Positions 35,301 through 48,559 of a stretch of 64,000 nt of DNA are shown piece by piece. The notes under the pieces are model-generated. The model made no database searches. It had not been told where the DNA came from and saw only the letters and a program-made list of their open reading frames with translations. How positions within the stretch are numbered: position 1 is the stretch's first letter; each line of letters begins with the position of its first letter. Position numbers and translations under genes: made by a program. The DNA is from Cordia subcordata (Eukaryota > Streptophyta > Magnoliopsida > Boraginales > Cordiaceae), in NCBI GenBank assembly GCA_028554755.1, contig JAPTOF010000010.1:5678001-5742000 (forward strand), read 5' to 3'.

Positions 35301-38300
35301 TTGCACTTCAGGTACTTGAAGTTCCTTAACTGGTGCTCGTTACCCTTCCTAAAATAGCGAGGTTATTTATTTGCTGACAGATTTTGGATACTCAGTCATA
35401 ATTGTGAGAGAGTTTGAAGAAATTTCTCCCTCTCTCTCTCTCTCTCTCTCTCTCCCCCTCTCTCCCTCCATATCTGTGATCTATCTGGAATCTAGGTTCT
35501 ACGTTTTGTACTTGGCTGCCAAAAAGGATTGGCTGCCAACTTCCTCTAAACATTATCTCATTTCTTTGTGCAAATAAAATAATCTATGTTAGTTGTGAAA
35601 GCAGTGAATTTTCTTCATGTAACGTTGTGTTTGTTGTTGCTTCATATAATAGGAAGGGCTGGGAGAGAGTAATGTATTTACTAGTGTTTGCATGTAAAAG
35701 CGCCTTCATCCCGCTTTACTATCTGTGGCTGTTCTGATTCATGCTCTTTCTAACTTGCCCGCTACACATTCCATTCTCCTCCTTCCAGGTCACTGATCAT
35801 CTCAAGCAGGTTGCCAAAGGTATCAATATCAGGGTGGTTCCTATTGTTGGAGGGATGTCAACAGAAAAGCAGGAAAGACTTCTGAAAGCAAGGCCTGAAA
35901 TTGTTGTTGGAACTCCAGGAAGGCTATGGGAACTTATGTCAGGTGGAGAAATTCATCTTGTTGAGGTTAGTACTCGTGTAGTTCTAAAGTTGAGTATATG
36001 AAAATAGCACAAGTGAATCTCCTTTTCCTCATGTCACTCATCTGAAATGGGTGGAGTCATTATGGAGTCACCTCTGGTTCAGCTTCATTTCTCAGAAGTG
36101 TTCATGTCAAGCAATATTAATGTCTCAAACCATCTGGCATAGTCTATAGTGTAAGTGCACAGTGGGGTTGGGAGGCTTAGAGGTAGTTGGAGCTAGTGGT
36201 CCAATGTGTCTATACGTCCCACATCACGAGACTGCCTGCCTCCAACTTCCTTGATGCTGTTTGGATTGCCCATTTTTTCTGCTTTTGCATCCCTCTGTTG
36301 CCATAATTTTGCTATCCAGTCTACGTGAGTATTATAAGATTGCAGTCAATCATTGGAATTGAAAAACTAAAGCAACCAATGGATTATATTGAGCATACAC
36401 ATGGCTTATGTGGGCGATAGAAACCTGTACCTCATTCTGTCACTGTAATTCTTTTCTTTATATTTCTGCAGAATGAGAATCTACTTTCATGTAGACTAGA
36501 TGAAGAATGATGTTTGACTTGCTTTATGGCTTCTGCAGCTTCATTCACTATCTTTCTTTGTTCTCGATGAGGCTGATCGGATGATAGAAAATGGTCACTT
36601 CCGCGAGCTGCAATCAATAATTGATATGCTTCCGGTGACTAGTGGATCATTAGAGGGGCAAGCTGTGAATTCTAAAAACTGTGTGACATTTAGTAATTTG
36701 CAGAGAAAGAAAAGGCAAACTTTTGTGTTTTCTGCAACTATTGCTCTATCTACTGATTTTCGTAAAAAACTAAAACGTGGATCTCTGAAGTCGAAGTCAA
36801 ATGACGAGCTGAACTCAATAGAAGCTCTTTCTGAGCGAGCAGGAATGAGAGAAAATGCTGCAATAGTTGATCTAACAAATGCTTCCATCCTGGCAAACAA
36901 GCTTGAAGAATCATTCATTGAGTATGTGCAATCCTTCTAGCATTTCTTTTTGTTAAGACAATAAACAAATACAAGAAACCCTTCCCTACATGCTTAAAAT
37001 TTTAGACGAGGTAGTTATTTATCATGGTACTCACTGCCACTCATTCAAAACACTAAAACCCCCACATGCAATGCTCAAAAAAAATCTTGTCTGCATGTCG
37101 GGGGGTATGTTAAGATAATAAACTAATACAACAAACTATTCTTGCATCTTATTCAAGCACTTCTTGGATACCTAGTACTTGAATTCGGCATACAGTTATT
37201 AATCTACTATATTACTCATCTTTTGTTGTTAGTTGTTAATTTATAACATGTATGTTCCACTTTTCTTTTAACTATAAATTGCAATATTTATTTTTCAAAG
37301 TCTTTATAGATATTTTAGGAATTGAAGTGAGACTGGAGGACTTGTAAATTTATAGTAGGTGAAGGGAACAAATTTGGTCTTATGGAAATGCTTATATCTG
37401 TGCTAACGTGCGATGATATTTGTTTGTGGAAGTGTCCATAAAGACATTACTCATGCATCCTGGTAATGCAGATGTAGAGAAGAGGATAAAGATGCCTACT
37501 TGTATTACATACTGAGTGTTCATGGACGAGGCCGCACAATTGTCTTCTGTACATCTGTTGCAGCTTTACGCCATATTTCTTCGCTTCTGCGTATACTTGG
37601 CATCAATGTTTGGACCCTTCATGCCCAGATGCAGCAAAGAGCACGTCTGAAGGTCTGTATTGTTTCAGCTATTACTGCTTTTCTTGCTTGTAGGTTGCAT
37701 GTAACATGTCAAACATCTCATGGAACATATATCACAGATGACAGAGTTTGCAATTACTTTCAGTTGCAATTTTAACTGAGTATTAATTTTTTTCCAACGC
37801 TTCTAACTGCTCAGGCAATGGATCGTTTTCGTGCAAATGATCATGGTATTCTTGTTGCTACAGATGTAGCAGCAAGAGGGCTTGATATCCCTGGTGTTCG
37901 GACTGTTGTTCACTACCAGCTCCCACATTCAGCTGAAGTAAGTTGGCGTCAAGCTCATGCAATTTTCTACAATTTTCTAGTTCTGATCCAAGAAATTGTT
38001 GGACTAGGTTTATGTCCATAGAAGCGGAAGAACTGCGAGAGCTTTTTCTGATGGATGCAGCATTGGTCTAATCTCACCAAACGATACATCAAAGTTTGCT
38101 GCACTCTGCAAAACATTTGCCAAGGTATTTCTCTTTTTTTGTAGATCCTTCTTCATAACTTGATTACAGGATTAATCAATAAATGTTAACTCTATGATTG
38201 GATGAGAGAAACTCCTTTCAAACTATGAGGAGAAAAAGTGAGTGGAATATCAACCTGGGGAAGGTAGAATCTGAATTTCATGTATCATGCTGTTACGACC

Positions 38301-41300
38301 ATGCAAAGAAAAATGTACCATGCTGCTGCTCCATCAGCTGCTGCTACATGAAGACAACATGGTATAGAACGGCATGGACGTGGCTGACTAGACCTTATGG
38401 CATAGAGGCACTTATCTATCCAAATATATGTTGGCACAGAAGCAGAAATTGGAGAGAAGGGTGGCATAACATGACATGTCCTGGTATATGTTGCTTCCAG
38501 GGAATATAGCACTTGGCATAAAGCATTAGAGGACTGAAGGCTGAGACCGCCAATCTTTCGTCCTCTTTATCTTTTAGAGTTTGATAGTGATCTGGATGGT
38601 TTTCCTAGTTGCTAGTTAGTTTTATGATATTTATGACAAGATTTGCCATTTTAATCCGGTTCTTCCCATTTTGGTTTTTCTTGATGACCACGAAACTAGC
38701 CTGTCAAGCATCTGGTTGCCAGTTCAATTGGTTTAGAGAGTCAGCTGGCTATGGGAGGAATCTGCAACAAATTAGAAAATTTTCCCCAACTGTCTTGTAT
38801 ACCTGAGATTTAGCTAAAAGTCCCCAACTCTTAAATGTGTCATAAAATGCTAAGTCATAAGATATAAGTCACATCATATTCAAAGATTAAGAATATGTAA
38901 GTATGAGCACATGTTTTTTTGGTGTGTATTTTCCTATCTATGTGAGGTTAAAAGAGAGTATATGATACATTGCTGCGTTTATATTATGTCAGGAAAGTTT
39001 CCAGCGTTTTCCTATTGAATTATCATACATGCCGGAGGTTATGAAAAGATTGTCACTTGCACGTCAAATAGACAAAATTTCACGAAAGGACTCCCAGGTA
39101 ATCGTAGTTCTTCTTTGACTTCATAATCTCGTGTAAGCATAATTACTCCAAATTTAGGTTTTTGCTGTCTTGTCGGAAATTTTGTCCTGTTAGAATTATG
39201 TATAAGTAGACATGTAATTTTGTGAATTGATATCATTTTCATATTAGTATCGTTGGCAACAGAATTAAACTTCCCGCACCAGTGCATATCTTCTTTACAT
39301 GCTGTTCCTTCTGCTTATCCATTTGGTTCATATGTTTTTCCTTGTTTTCTAGAGAGATCATTTGTGGTTTGGCTCATTTACCTTTCTAGCTTGTAATTCA
39401 TCATAGCAGCTCAAGGAGTTTTCTATGCTTGACATGGTCTCAAAGGACAAAGAAGCAGATGGTGATAGATATATTAATTCAAAAGTTAAGTGAGTTAGAG
39501 AAAGCAAACCAAACCAAAGACCAAAATTATCACTGGAAAAGTAATAAGGTGATGAATGCTTGCTGCAAAGGTGCACATCAGACAAGTGAGATGTTCCCAC
39601 AAAGCCAATAGTAAAATTATGGGGTAAATAATATGAACCAAAGCACCTTAAATCTGGCTATTGAAGTCAAAAGAAACTTATGACCAGGACTAGTAAGGGG
39701 GTACTAGCATAGGATATTGAATGAAGCTCAGCAATTCTTTCCTTGCACTCTCTCTCCCTTTCTGTCTACCCCCCCCCCCCAAAAAAAAAACCAAACCCCC
39801 AACACACACACACACACCAAAAAAAAAACTACAAGCAATGTTTGTCTAGACTATTTTGCACTGTCTCTAGAGGGTTCTTTTGTGGGTTGGTAAGATACCT
39901 TCTTAGTTTGTAGTTTGATCATACATAACAGCTGAAGGAGTTTGCTAATCATGACAAGGCAAAAAATATCAGCAAGAATTTAGGTATGTTATGTATACTG
40001 GATAAGGAAGCAGTAGTAATTGAGAATTTGAGATGTCAATGCTAATCTCGAGTGATCCACTGAAAGCAAACCAAACCAAAGACCAAATCCATCATTGGAG
40101 GGGAAAAAGATGCTTATTTCAGAGGAACACTTGGGAGAAGGGAAGTTTTTTAATAGCATAGCGTGCTTTGGTTTAAGTAGACGATGCGAAAGGATGGTAT
40201 CGTGAGTATTTATTATTCATAAGAAGTTTTACTGAACTGGATCAATTCTAATGGTACTTCAACTTATCTTCTGCTCCATCACGTGCTGCGGTGGCTGGAA
40301 ATTGGTATGTGTGATAAATACATTTATTTTGTTTTATCTATTTCAGGAAAAGGCTACAAATACCTGGTTTGAGAGGAATGCTGAGTCAATAGGACTAGTT
40401 TTGGAGGATGATGATAGCGAGGACGAAAGAGTGAACAAGAACAAGCTGAGGAAGGCTACTTCAGCTCAGCTGAACAAGTTGCAGCAGGTCTCTTCTAACT
40501 ATAGACAAACTGAAACTTTCTTTTGTTCCGGTAGATGCATTGGATACCGTTTTATCTGTATTTGTAAACTCAAACTTTTCCTGAAAAAGTAGGCCTGATT
40601 TTGAAACGTGTTCCAAAAAAGCGAACCCCTCTCCTTCTCCTTCCCTCTTCAGATATACCTCAAAATATGAACCTGGTTCTAGAATGTGCTTTTGTCTTTT
40701 ACATTTTTAGGTGAAGACTCTGTCATTGTGTACAATTAATCTAATTTTGTACCACTGCAGGAACTCAATATGCTGCTTTCACGGCCTTTGCAACCCAAAA
40801 CCTTATCTAACCGCTTTCTGGCAGGAGTAAGTATATATGTTATTTTCCTAAAGAGAAAACTTGACTTTTGCTGTTCATCATAATAATCTTGAAGTGCTAG
40901 CGAAAGATATTTCTAAGGCAGAAGTTATGTCAGGTAGAGAGAGGCTGATAAATACATGATTCGTGTTTGGTCTGTTCATGATCATGGCTTTTCTGATAAA
41001 TTGTGTTTATGCTTTATTTGCAGTTTAGATTACGTCTGAAGTATAAAGAGAGAATGTCATGTGTCTAACGGATATCACTCGATAGAAGCATGATAATGTG
41101 GGTTAAACTTCCAATTGTTGCAGAAACTAACTGACTATTTTGTAGCTGTTTGATATTTTATGTGGAATATGGAACAATTAGATGCACGTTTAATGGTTAG
41201 CTGAGCTACAAACACCTTTTGGCCAAAAAGATGGTGATAGAAGAAAGAAAAATTTTTTTGACAGAAGAAAGATAAATTTGTTTGTTCATTTTTCCTAAAC

Positions 41301-43554
41301 TTTTTCTTTCCCCAAGAAGACTTGTTGCAGTAACTCTTCATCTGATGGTACACAGGCATCGTTTATTTTACTTGTTGGAATTCCTGATAAGCTACTGATG
41401 TTGAATGATAAAAGGTTGACAAACTGCTTTTATTTTAATAATAAATTAGCGGAATATTGTCTCCTTCTCAGAGAACAGACACCAGACGGCAAACACCTTC
41501 TACATTTGATGTCCTTCGTGTTCAGATTTTGAGAATTTATTCGTTGCACCTCAAGTCCTTAGGGCGATGGATATTTCTGTGATTCTTTTATGATAATATC
41601 CCATTCTGATCGACCAAGTCACAATGCTAATATTGCTAATTGTTAATGTTGATCTCCGGCATGTTCCACAGAGAGAGATTGCTTTAACTTGGTCAAAGCT
41701 AAGTTATTAAGCGGTCTGCATTGCTTCTTCGCTTATGAAGCTTTAATGAAGTAGAAAAATACAGTCTTCTGCCTTTTTGGTCCTAGTGTAGCGGGCATTA
41801 CAAACATTGCCAATTATTGAGTTGATTGTTTATGGATAAAGTGGTGCTATGTTGATACAAGATGGTTGACTGATACACTCTAATGTATATGTCACCAATA
41901 CAGATATTATCTCTCCATACTGATACATTCTAATGTATATGTCAACAATTCAGATATTATCTCTCCATATTCTACTATATCTGAATTCGCAAAGTTTGAT
42001 TAATTTAGCTGTGTGTATTCTTTTGCATATGACCATTGCTTTAATCTTTCTCAGGTTGGTGTTGCATCTCTCCTTCAGCACCAATTTGAGGAATTAGCTA
42101 GACAGAAACTTAGTAATGTCAGGGATTCGGGAGAAAATAAAAGCAGAAAATTGGTGGTTATTGGTCAAGACTGTGTGGAACCACTCCAGGCACTTAGGAG
42201 CATGGGTCAGGAGGTAATATCTTAGGACGATTGTCATGTCTATCTGTAAAATATCATGCTTCATTGAAGATATTACATTTTATCAGATATTTTTCTGCTT
42301 GCATAAAACCAAATGCTGAATTGGACTTGGAAGTCTGAAAGTATACTCCCTCCATAATCAGAGTAGAATTGGAATTGAAATTAGTATTTATTTCTTGACT
42401 CTCATTCATTAAATTATATGCATCAATTTTCAAATCAAGTGAAGTGTATTGTGGTTCTGAATGATTTATATCCAAGTGTCCATGCAAAATTTAGTGGCAT
42501 ACTTTTTTTTTGGTCAATAAATTTAGTAGCATACTGATCGAGGAAAAAAGACAAAGCTATTGTATGATTCACAATTTAGATGTTTATGATCACATTGTTT
42601 TACAATACTGGTGGTTATTTATTGTCACTTACACATATTAATGAGTCCCACTTAATCTGGGAGTGAAAAGTATTATCTGACAGACTTATCTATGGCTTTG
42701 ACACTGCAAAAAGTAAATGGACAGTTCTCTTTCTTGAAGAACAGGAGAAAGAATGTGTAGCCTGCCGTAGTGTTTTTGCTCTTTCTTGGGAAGTTATGGT
42801 ACATTCAGAAGATGAGGAGTTTGCATTTATTTGAGTCCTCTCTGCCGTTTCTCTAAATGTTTCGTACTTCAATTGTAGTTTGGATTGTCAATCTATAGTA
42901 GATCGCAATGCTTGTGAATGCATCCATGTCATCTGTGTGTGTGTAGTTTCTGTCTGTGATGTTCTCAGAAGACTACCACAACTATCTCTTTCTCTCATTC
43001 CCTGCTTCTGCCCTCTTGAAACATTACCGAACCTTGGTCAGTGTGTGAATAAGCAAGGACTACACTAGTAATTAAATTTATTTCTCGCACTCGAAATGCC
43101 TGGGAATCACTATAACTTGTGTGTCATCATGTTGATTTGCACAGAGTGAGCCTCTTTTATTGCCTGTGACTGTGAGTCTGTGTATTCAAGTATGTGTAGA
43201 ACTTACTAACTGCTAACCATAATATGTGTTAAAAAATGAGGCTGCTTTAGAATATTATAAAGCTCAGCTTTTGGCCTTCTCTTGTTTATCTAGGCAAGCA
43301 CGGATCTGAAAGAGATTGCAGAGAAACGTCGAAACATGGAGAACTTAAAACGGAAGAGGAAACAAGAGAAAAAACGTATTTCATATCCTCCTATCATCAT
43401 GACTATCATTTTTCTCCATCGTTTGCTTTATATCAGCTATTATCATTTCTCGTTCTCTCTTTTCAAATCTCAAGACTTTCTAATTTACCTCACTTATCCA
43501 GGCCTGCGTGAGCAGAAGCGGAAGCAGAAAAAAAAGCTGCAAGGGGGTAGTTAA
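32316..43554 (+). CDS. RH13: DEAD-box ATP-dependent RNA helicase 13 (DDX24/Mak5 type), 15 exons, 810 aa
   Basis: Exons are 32316-32478, 33560-33859, 34761-34948, 35117-35311, 35789-35965, 36539-36921, 37472-37652, 37815-37937, 38008-38124, 38993-39097, 40347-40487, 40761-40826, 42055-42213, 43294-43375 (start uncertain by one base) and 43502-43554. The joined length of 2,433 nt is open throughout. Residues 60-155 are acidic then Lys-rich. The core has the Q motif (FKEPTPIQ, about 200), motif I AETGSGKT (223-230), [13 protein letters not shown] (about 323), DEAD (351-354), SAT (406-408), [18 protein letters not shown] (about 544) and HRSGRTAR (574-581). The insert between DEAD and SAT and the HRSGRTAR form are typical of DDX24/Mak5, nucleolar helicases for 60S subunit rRNA processing. 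The C-terminus is strongly basic. One intron (37938-38007) is only 70 nt. Confidence 0.92.
32902..33257. mobile_element. MITE in RH13 intron 1, 356 bp
   Basis: It starts AAGGGCAAATTCCACAGAT and ends ATCATTTGTGGAATTTCCCTT, which is the imperfect reverse complement. The inner parts also pair loosely (GTCCGCACAG / ATTGGGGATC type words). A C-rich run near 33126-33144 lies in the middle. It has no coding capacity. Confidence 0.6.
34948..35125. repeat. RH13: 89-bp tandem duplication spanning an RH13 intron and exon edge
   Basis: Copy 1 (34948-35036) and copy 2 (35037-35125) each contain the whole short intron (donor GGTTAGGG to acceptor CATCAG) plus the first bases of exon 4 (GATGTCATTG). The true acceptor is at 35116/35117. 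Copy 1 provides a decoy acceptor at 35027/35028, after which GATGTCATTGGT runs into TAG at 35040. Confidence 0.9.
36951..37155 (+). mobile_element. TRIM relic in RH13 intron 6
   Basis: TGTTAAGACAATAAACAAATA at 36951 and TGTTAAGATAATAAACTAATA at 37108 are diverged terminal repeats. The second is preceded by a purine tract, GTCGGGGGGTA. The interior CTCACTGCCACTCATTCAAAA matches the interior of the TRIM at 30087-30359 (CTTACTGCCACTCATTTAAAA). The primer site is degraded. Confidence 0.55.
39345..40110. repeat. Diverged intronic duplication in RH13 intron 10
   Basis: Two blocks, about 39350-39545 and 39865-40110, share TTTGTGG.TTGG..., GCAGCTCAAGGAGTTT/ACAGCTGAAGGAGTTT and GAAAGCAAACCAAACCAAAG. 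A C-run, A-run and (CA)n tract lie between them near 39768-39828. Confidence 0.55.
41871..41969. repeat. 50-bp tandem duplication in RH13 intron 12
   Basis: Two 50-bp units beginning TGATACA.TCTAATGTATAT lie at 41871-41920 and 41921-41969, with three or four differences. Confidence 0.85.
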
Positions 43555-44267
43555 GAGTGGCGGATAAGCTGAGCTGCTTACCGACAGCCGGTAAAAACTG
43601 ATCTGATGGATGAACTTCTTTCTAAACAGAGGATTACAACCACAATTCACGAGGCAAGCATAATACTCATTAGCCCAAGTAATCGATATTGTTCGTAAGT
43701 TGTCTAGTTCACATGCAAGTCTCAAGTTAGTATGCAGATGTCCTCGAAGAACTGCACCTGAGGTCTCATTTATTGAAAAAACTTAGAAATGGCATCGCCT
43801 TCAGACAAGCAGACAACCATGTCACAACGAGCATTCATGGGGATCGACCAGTGCCTCTCAGTTCTTGTACAGTTGGTCGCTCACAAAACCGACCCCTTGT
43901 TTGTCTGAATTATCTAATCCAAAATGACAAGCATGATGTGGGGATCTATAATCATCTTTGGATTTATGGTTCTAATTTCTATTCTAAAGCATCTTTCGTA
44001 TGGGTCAGATTCCCCCCCCCCCCCCCTCTCTGTACTAGTGCGTTAACTGCCCAAAAAAGTTCAATTCAATTTTGAACCCAAAAAAAAAAAAAAAAAAAGC
44101 CCAAGTTCATTAATGAAAGGCATACTTATTCCAGAATGTGTGTTTTGCTTATTTTGATGCATCTTGATTTTTATTCACGTTATTCATGCCAATGTTATTT
44201 GTATATTTTACTCATGGTTTTTTTTTTTTTGAAAAAAGAAAAAAGAATACTATTTTTTTTTGAAAAA
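43555..44267. other. 3' flank of RH13
   Basis: This interval holds the 3' untranslated region and downstream sequence. A C-run (about 44011-44026), an A-run (about 44080-44098) and T-runs near 44220 are the only structures seen. No further gene is recognised. Confidence 0.5.
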
Positions 44268-44345
44268 TGTACATTCTTGATTGGCTCCTGTATGTAATTA
44301 GTTTGTTGGTGGCATGAGATCGATTCACTTGCCCTCTACTTTTTT
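44268..44345. repeat. Truncated extra copy of the duplicated block
   Basis: TTGGCTCCTGTATGTAATTAG and GGTGGCATGAGATCGATTCA match 48490-48545 and 53710-53765. They are joined directly to GCCCTCTACTTTTTTGT, which matches about 49978-49994. The interval between those two segments is missing, so this is the deleted end of a further copy upstream of copy 1. Confidence 0.6.
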
Positions 44346-45421
44346 GTATTATAAAAAAGTTGATAAAAAACGCAGCACAACCAGAGAATGTAATCCAGCA
44401 CATGACCTTTTTGGCAATGATAAACGAAGTGCTTGTATTTAATTTTATTCATCACGTGGCAGGCACGCCTCACGATGAGGACCAAGACATTGACTTCTAC
44501 AGGAGTCAAACAAAATATATAAAAAGACCAAGAAATTCAAAAGAGAGACCGAGTTGGCATGGATTATATATATTTTTTACTTCGCAGTTGGAATAATTAA
44601 ACTTTAAACAACTCGAAAAAGAGAAGCTAACAAATTAAACAAAACTGATAAGACAATATTGCTTGACTTGCGGAAAGTCGGAAAGATGCACGTAGAATCT
44701 GTTTGTGTGAAAACCTAACGGCGTTCATGGGGTTTGGAAAGACACAATGAAGCGGCCGGTCTACAAACACACACACACAGAGACAGTCTAGAAAGACACA
44801 ATAAAGCGGGTCTACAAACACACACACACACATATATGCAAAACATTCATCCATGCTAAGACATTCGTCCATGCTCTGGTGCTAACACAAGGTATATTTC
44901 ACTCTACAATTTCAAACAGAATGATCTCGGACGTAAAACTCCATCAAAATATTATGAATCACTTCAATCCGTTGAGGGGAATCTAATTTTTTCTCTTTAA
45001 TACCGTGTGGGTAAGAAAAATTTTGTCAATAAGTAATTTTGTATATTTTGTCATAGTTTGAAATAAAAAACTTCTGATTTTCTATTTGGTTGTAGATTTT
45101 TTGTTGAATGATTTTATGAAATTATTTTATCTATTTTTTATTTAGTAAACAAGTGGATAAGAAATAAAAAAGCTAAGTAAAAGTAGCTACTTGACCGATA
45201 TTAATGTATTGTACGATAAATATGTTTGGCATTTAACCAGATATTTCATGCATGTAATGGTTGGAAAAAAGATAAATCGAGAGCTTTTGACACTGTCATT
45301 AATTCCTATAATATTTTAACCTATTCTTTCGTTCACAAAAAAAAAAAAAAACCCGGCAATCCCTGTTCTTCAATCAAAAGATGAAGTATACTTTAATAAA
45401 TTAAAAAAAATTCTGGATAAG

Positions 45422-45426
<5 letters not shown>

Positions 45427-45461
<35 letters not shown>
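45427..45461. repeat. (TA)n microsatellite
   Basis: It sits at the same relative place as the much longer AT-run at 53132-53216 in copy 2. Confidence 0.9.
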
Positions 45462-45463
<2 letters not shown>

Positions 45464-45718
45464 TTTGTCTTGAACTGATTCACCTCTTCAACACTCTAAG
45501 GCCCACCCTCAGAAACATGAGCAACGAGACATTATCTTGAGGTTTTATATCGAAGGAGACCTTCTCTTGGAGAAGCTTTGTGGTCTTTGTAAGGCCGAGT
45601 CGTTCACACACACCTTGTCAAAAGTGTGCTTTGCTCAATGCTGTATCATACATGGCATGAAAGGAACGACAAGATCTAGAGGACAAATTCTATACTAAAA
45701 AGCACCTTTTGATAAGAA

Positions 45719-45826
45719 TAAGGGATATCTCAAATGATTAAGTCTATCTTTCCTATAAGCAAGGTCTTGGGTTCCAATCTCATGGGGATGGGGGTTTTCA
45801 CAAAATAATAATACTAATAATAATAA
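45719..45826 (+). mobile_element. SINE with (TAA)n tail, copy 1 (tail split by Copia)
   Basis: ATCTCAAATGATTAAGTCTA resembles an A box and GGGTTCCAATCTCATGGGG a B box. The tail of TAA repeats begins near 45805, is cut at 45826, and resumes at 48362-48397 after the Copia element. The intact paralogue is at 53482-53619. Confidence 0.6.
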
Positions 45827-48361
45827 TGTTGAATGTGGCCCGAATTATTTGGCAATAAGAATAGCAAATTTTCTTGTCAGCATTTACCTTGTTTGCTTCT
45901 ACCATAACAATACATAATTAATATGTGTCTTTTTCTTTGTAGTATATTGTTTCATTTTCTTAGTAATATACTGTTTCCTTATCCTTGTAGAATACGGATT
46001 AGGATACTTGTGTACTATAAATAGGGGCTAGACATTGTATTATATGCCTTAGGGTCACACCCCATGGGGAGTGTAGTTTGAGAGAAACCAGAGTAAGCCT
46101 TGTAGTAGTCGAGATCAATAATAATTTATTCTCTGCTGCCCGTGGATGTAGATTTTAAGGCCGAATCACGTAATTCTCCTGTGTCTGTTTTCTTCTCGTA
46201 CTCTTCGTGTTTGCATGTTTTTTCCCAACAAACTAATATCAGAGCTTAGGTATTAATCCGCTGTTTGAGGGAAAAAGGAAAAATCAAAACTCACTGTGAA
46301 ACCAAAATTTCTCAAACCAAACAGTGCTTAACCAAATAAAGGTCTTTGCTTAGCGAAGAGTGTTCCGGTGCTGTCTACGTTGAGCATTGGTGGCTGGAGT
46401 GGAAGCTTACGTCGGTGGGTCCTGGTTGGTGTTTGGATTTGAAGAACAAGCGAAGGAGATAGAGTTCGCGTGCTCTTGATGTTAGTTTTTTGGGTATTCA
46501 GGAATTGTTTTTTTTTTTTGGAAATTGGTTTAAGTTTGTAAAGCATGTTTAGGGTTAGTAGGCTTTGGGTCTCTGGGTTTATTTGGATCAGGCCTGGGTA
46601 GTGGCCTTGTCCAATTTTAGCTAGGTTTTGGGTCTTGGGTTAATTAATTTTTTGTTGGGCTTAGGTTCTGTGCCAGAAAAATAATAAATTTCTTTTTTAT
46701 ATTTGGGCTAAGTTTAGGCCAAAAGAATAAAAAAAGAATTTTTATTTGGGCTTAGATTTAGTCCTAAAAAAAAATTTCTGGCTAGTTTGACCAATTTGAC
46801 TGGGGTTGACTTTGACCGTTGACCATTAACCGAGGGTTGACCGGGTTTGACCAAAGCGTTACCCCACGTTTTTTGATGTGCTGAGTCCGTTTTTGGGCTC
46901 TGTTTTTCAAGGTTGTGCTCCAAAGTACGTGTTTAGGGACGGTGTTGACTTTGACTAATAAGTTTGACTTTGACCGGTGTTGAGCAAAGTTGATGGGGGG
47001 TGTTCCTAAGGTTTATCGACGTGCTAAATCCGTTTTTGCTGTCTGTTGAGCCAAATTGAGAAGGTGCTGGAGCATTTCGGGATGCTTAAAGCAAAGTCTG
47101 TGAGTGTGCCGCTTGCTGCTCATTTCAAGTTGTCTGCAGATTTGTCATCTAAAATTGAAGAGGAGGTGGAGCATATGTCTCATGTTCCATACTCGAGTGT
47201 TGTTAGTAGCGTGATATATGCTATGGTGTGCACTCGTCCTGACATTTCACATGTAGTTAGTGTTGTGAGCAGGTAAATGGCATCACCTGGGAAAGCACAC
47301 TGGGAAGCGGTGAAATGGATAATGAGATATTTGTGTGGCACAGCGAATATAAGTTTGCTATTTAGCAAGATGGCTGGAGATTGTGTGAGGTTGGTGGGTT
47401 ATTGTGATTCAGACTTTGCTGGTGACCTTGATAAGAGAAGATTTCTGACGGGTTACATGTTTACTCTCTCTGGATGTGCTATCAGTTGGAAAGCAACATT
47501 ACAGTCTACTGTGGCATTGTCGACTAGTGAGGCGAAGTACATGGCAATTGCAGAAGTTGTGAAGGAGGCCATATGGTTACAAAGCCTGGTTCGTGATCTT
47601 GGACTGTAGCAAGATACAAGTATAGTCTTTTGTGATAGCCAAAGTGCAATCCATCTGACGAAAAATCAGATATATCATGAGAGGACTAAACACAATGACA
47701 TTAGATATCTCTTTATCAAAGGTATTGTATCACAGGGGATCATATCGGTGCAGAATATTACTACCCATGAGAATCCAGTAGATATGATGACTAAGGTGGT
47801 TCCAGTCAGCAAGTTCAAGCATTGTTTGGACTTAGTTGCTATTTGTAGTGCGAAGCATTAAGCCCTTAGGGGCAGTTGGCAGTAGGGATGATGGTGTGTT
47901 GATTGGAGCGAATACGTGCCAAGGTGGTGATTTGTTGAATGTGACCCGAATTCTTTGGCAACAAGAATAGCAAATTTCCTTGTTAGCATTTATCTTGTTT
48001 GCTTATACTATAACAATACATAATTAATATGTGTCTTTTTTCTTGTAGTATACTGTTTCCTTTTCCTAGTAGTATACTGTTTCCTTTTCCTAGTAGTATA
48101 CTGTTTTCTTATCCTTGTAGAATACGGATTAGGATACTTGTGTACTATAAATAGGGACTAGGACATTGTATTAGGTGCCTTAGGGTCACACCCCATGGTG
48201 GGTGTAGTGTGAGAGAAACCAGAGTAAGCCTTGTAGTATTCGAGATCAATAATAATTTATTTTCTGTTGCCTGTGGACGTAGGCTTTAAGGCCGAACCAC
48301 GTAATTCTCCTGTGTCCGTTTTCTTCTCGTATTTTTCGTGTTTGCATATTTTTCCCCAACA
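45827..48361 (+). mobile_element. Ty1/Copia LTR retrotransposon, internally deleted, 2.5 kb
   Basis: The 5' LTR is 45827-46230 (404 bp) and the 3' LTR 47933-48361 (429 bp). Both start TGTTGAATGTG and end CCCAACA/CCCCAACA. The LTR length difference is mainly one extra copy of a TAGTATACTGTTTCCTTTTCC-type unit in the 3' LTR. The target duplication is AATAA (45822-45826 and 48362-48366). A primer site AATATCAGAGC follows the 5' LTR, complementary to initiator methionine tRNA. A weak purine tract, CCAAGGTGGTGATT, precedes the 3' LTR. The interior keeps a non-coding leader and only the end of reverse transcriptase plus RNase H. Gag, protease, integrase and most of reverse transcriptase are gone, so it cannot move unaided. 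The LTRs differ at a number of positions, so the insertion is not recent. Confidence 0.88.
47046..47861 (+). pseudogene. Copia reverse transcriptase C-terminus and RNase H remnant
   Basis: One reading frame runs from 47046 to the TAA at 47859-47861. It is interrupted by two in-frame stops, TAA at 47274 (in SRYM-like context) and TAG at 47607. Copia RNase H landmarks are VGYCDSDFAGD, SWKATLQSTVALSTSEAKYM and CDSQSAIHLTKN. Upstream, VSVPLAAHFKLS and YAMVCTRPDISH mark the end of the polymerase domain. The frame begins abruptly after the non-coding leader at about 47042, marking the deletion joint. Confidence 0.85.
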
Positions 48362-48399
<38 letters not shown>

Positions 48400-48559
48400 T
48401 TGATACAAAACAAAAGTTGAGTCTTTTGCTTAAATATAGGGACACTGTAGAAAACAATTCTTTTGAGTACAACCTAGGATTTTTTATTCCTTGATGGGCT
48501 TCTGTATGTAAATTAGTTTTTTGGTGGCATGAGATCGATTCACTTGTCAATAAAAAAGA

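Noticed and set aside
44627..44872. Conserved minus-strand frames of about 80 aa at 44.6 and 52.3 kb as a gene pair
   Set aside because: Their conservation follows from the segmental duplication; composition is driven by CA/GT repeats and no domain is seen.
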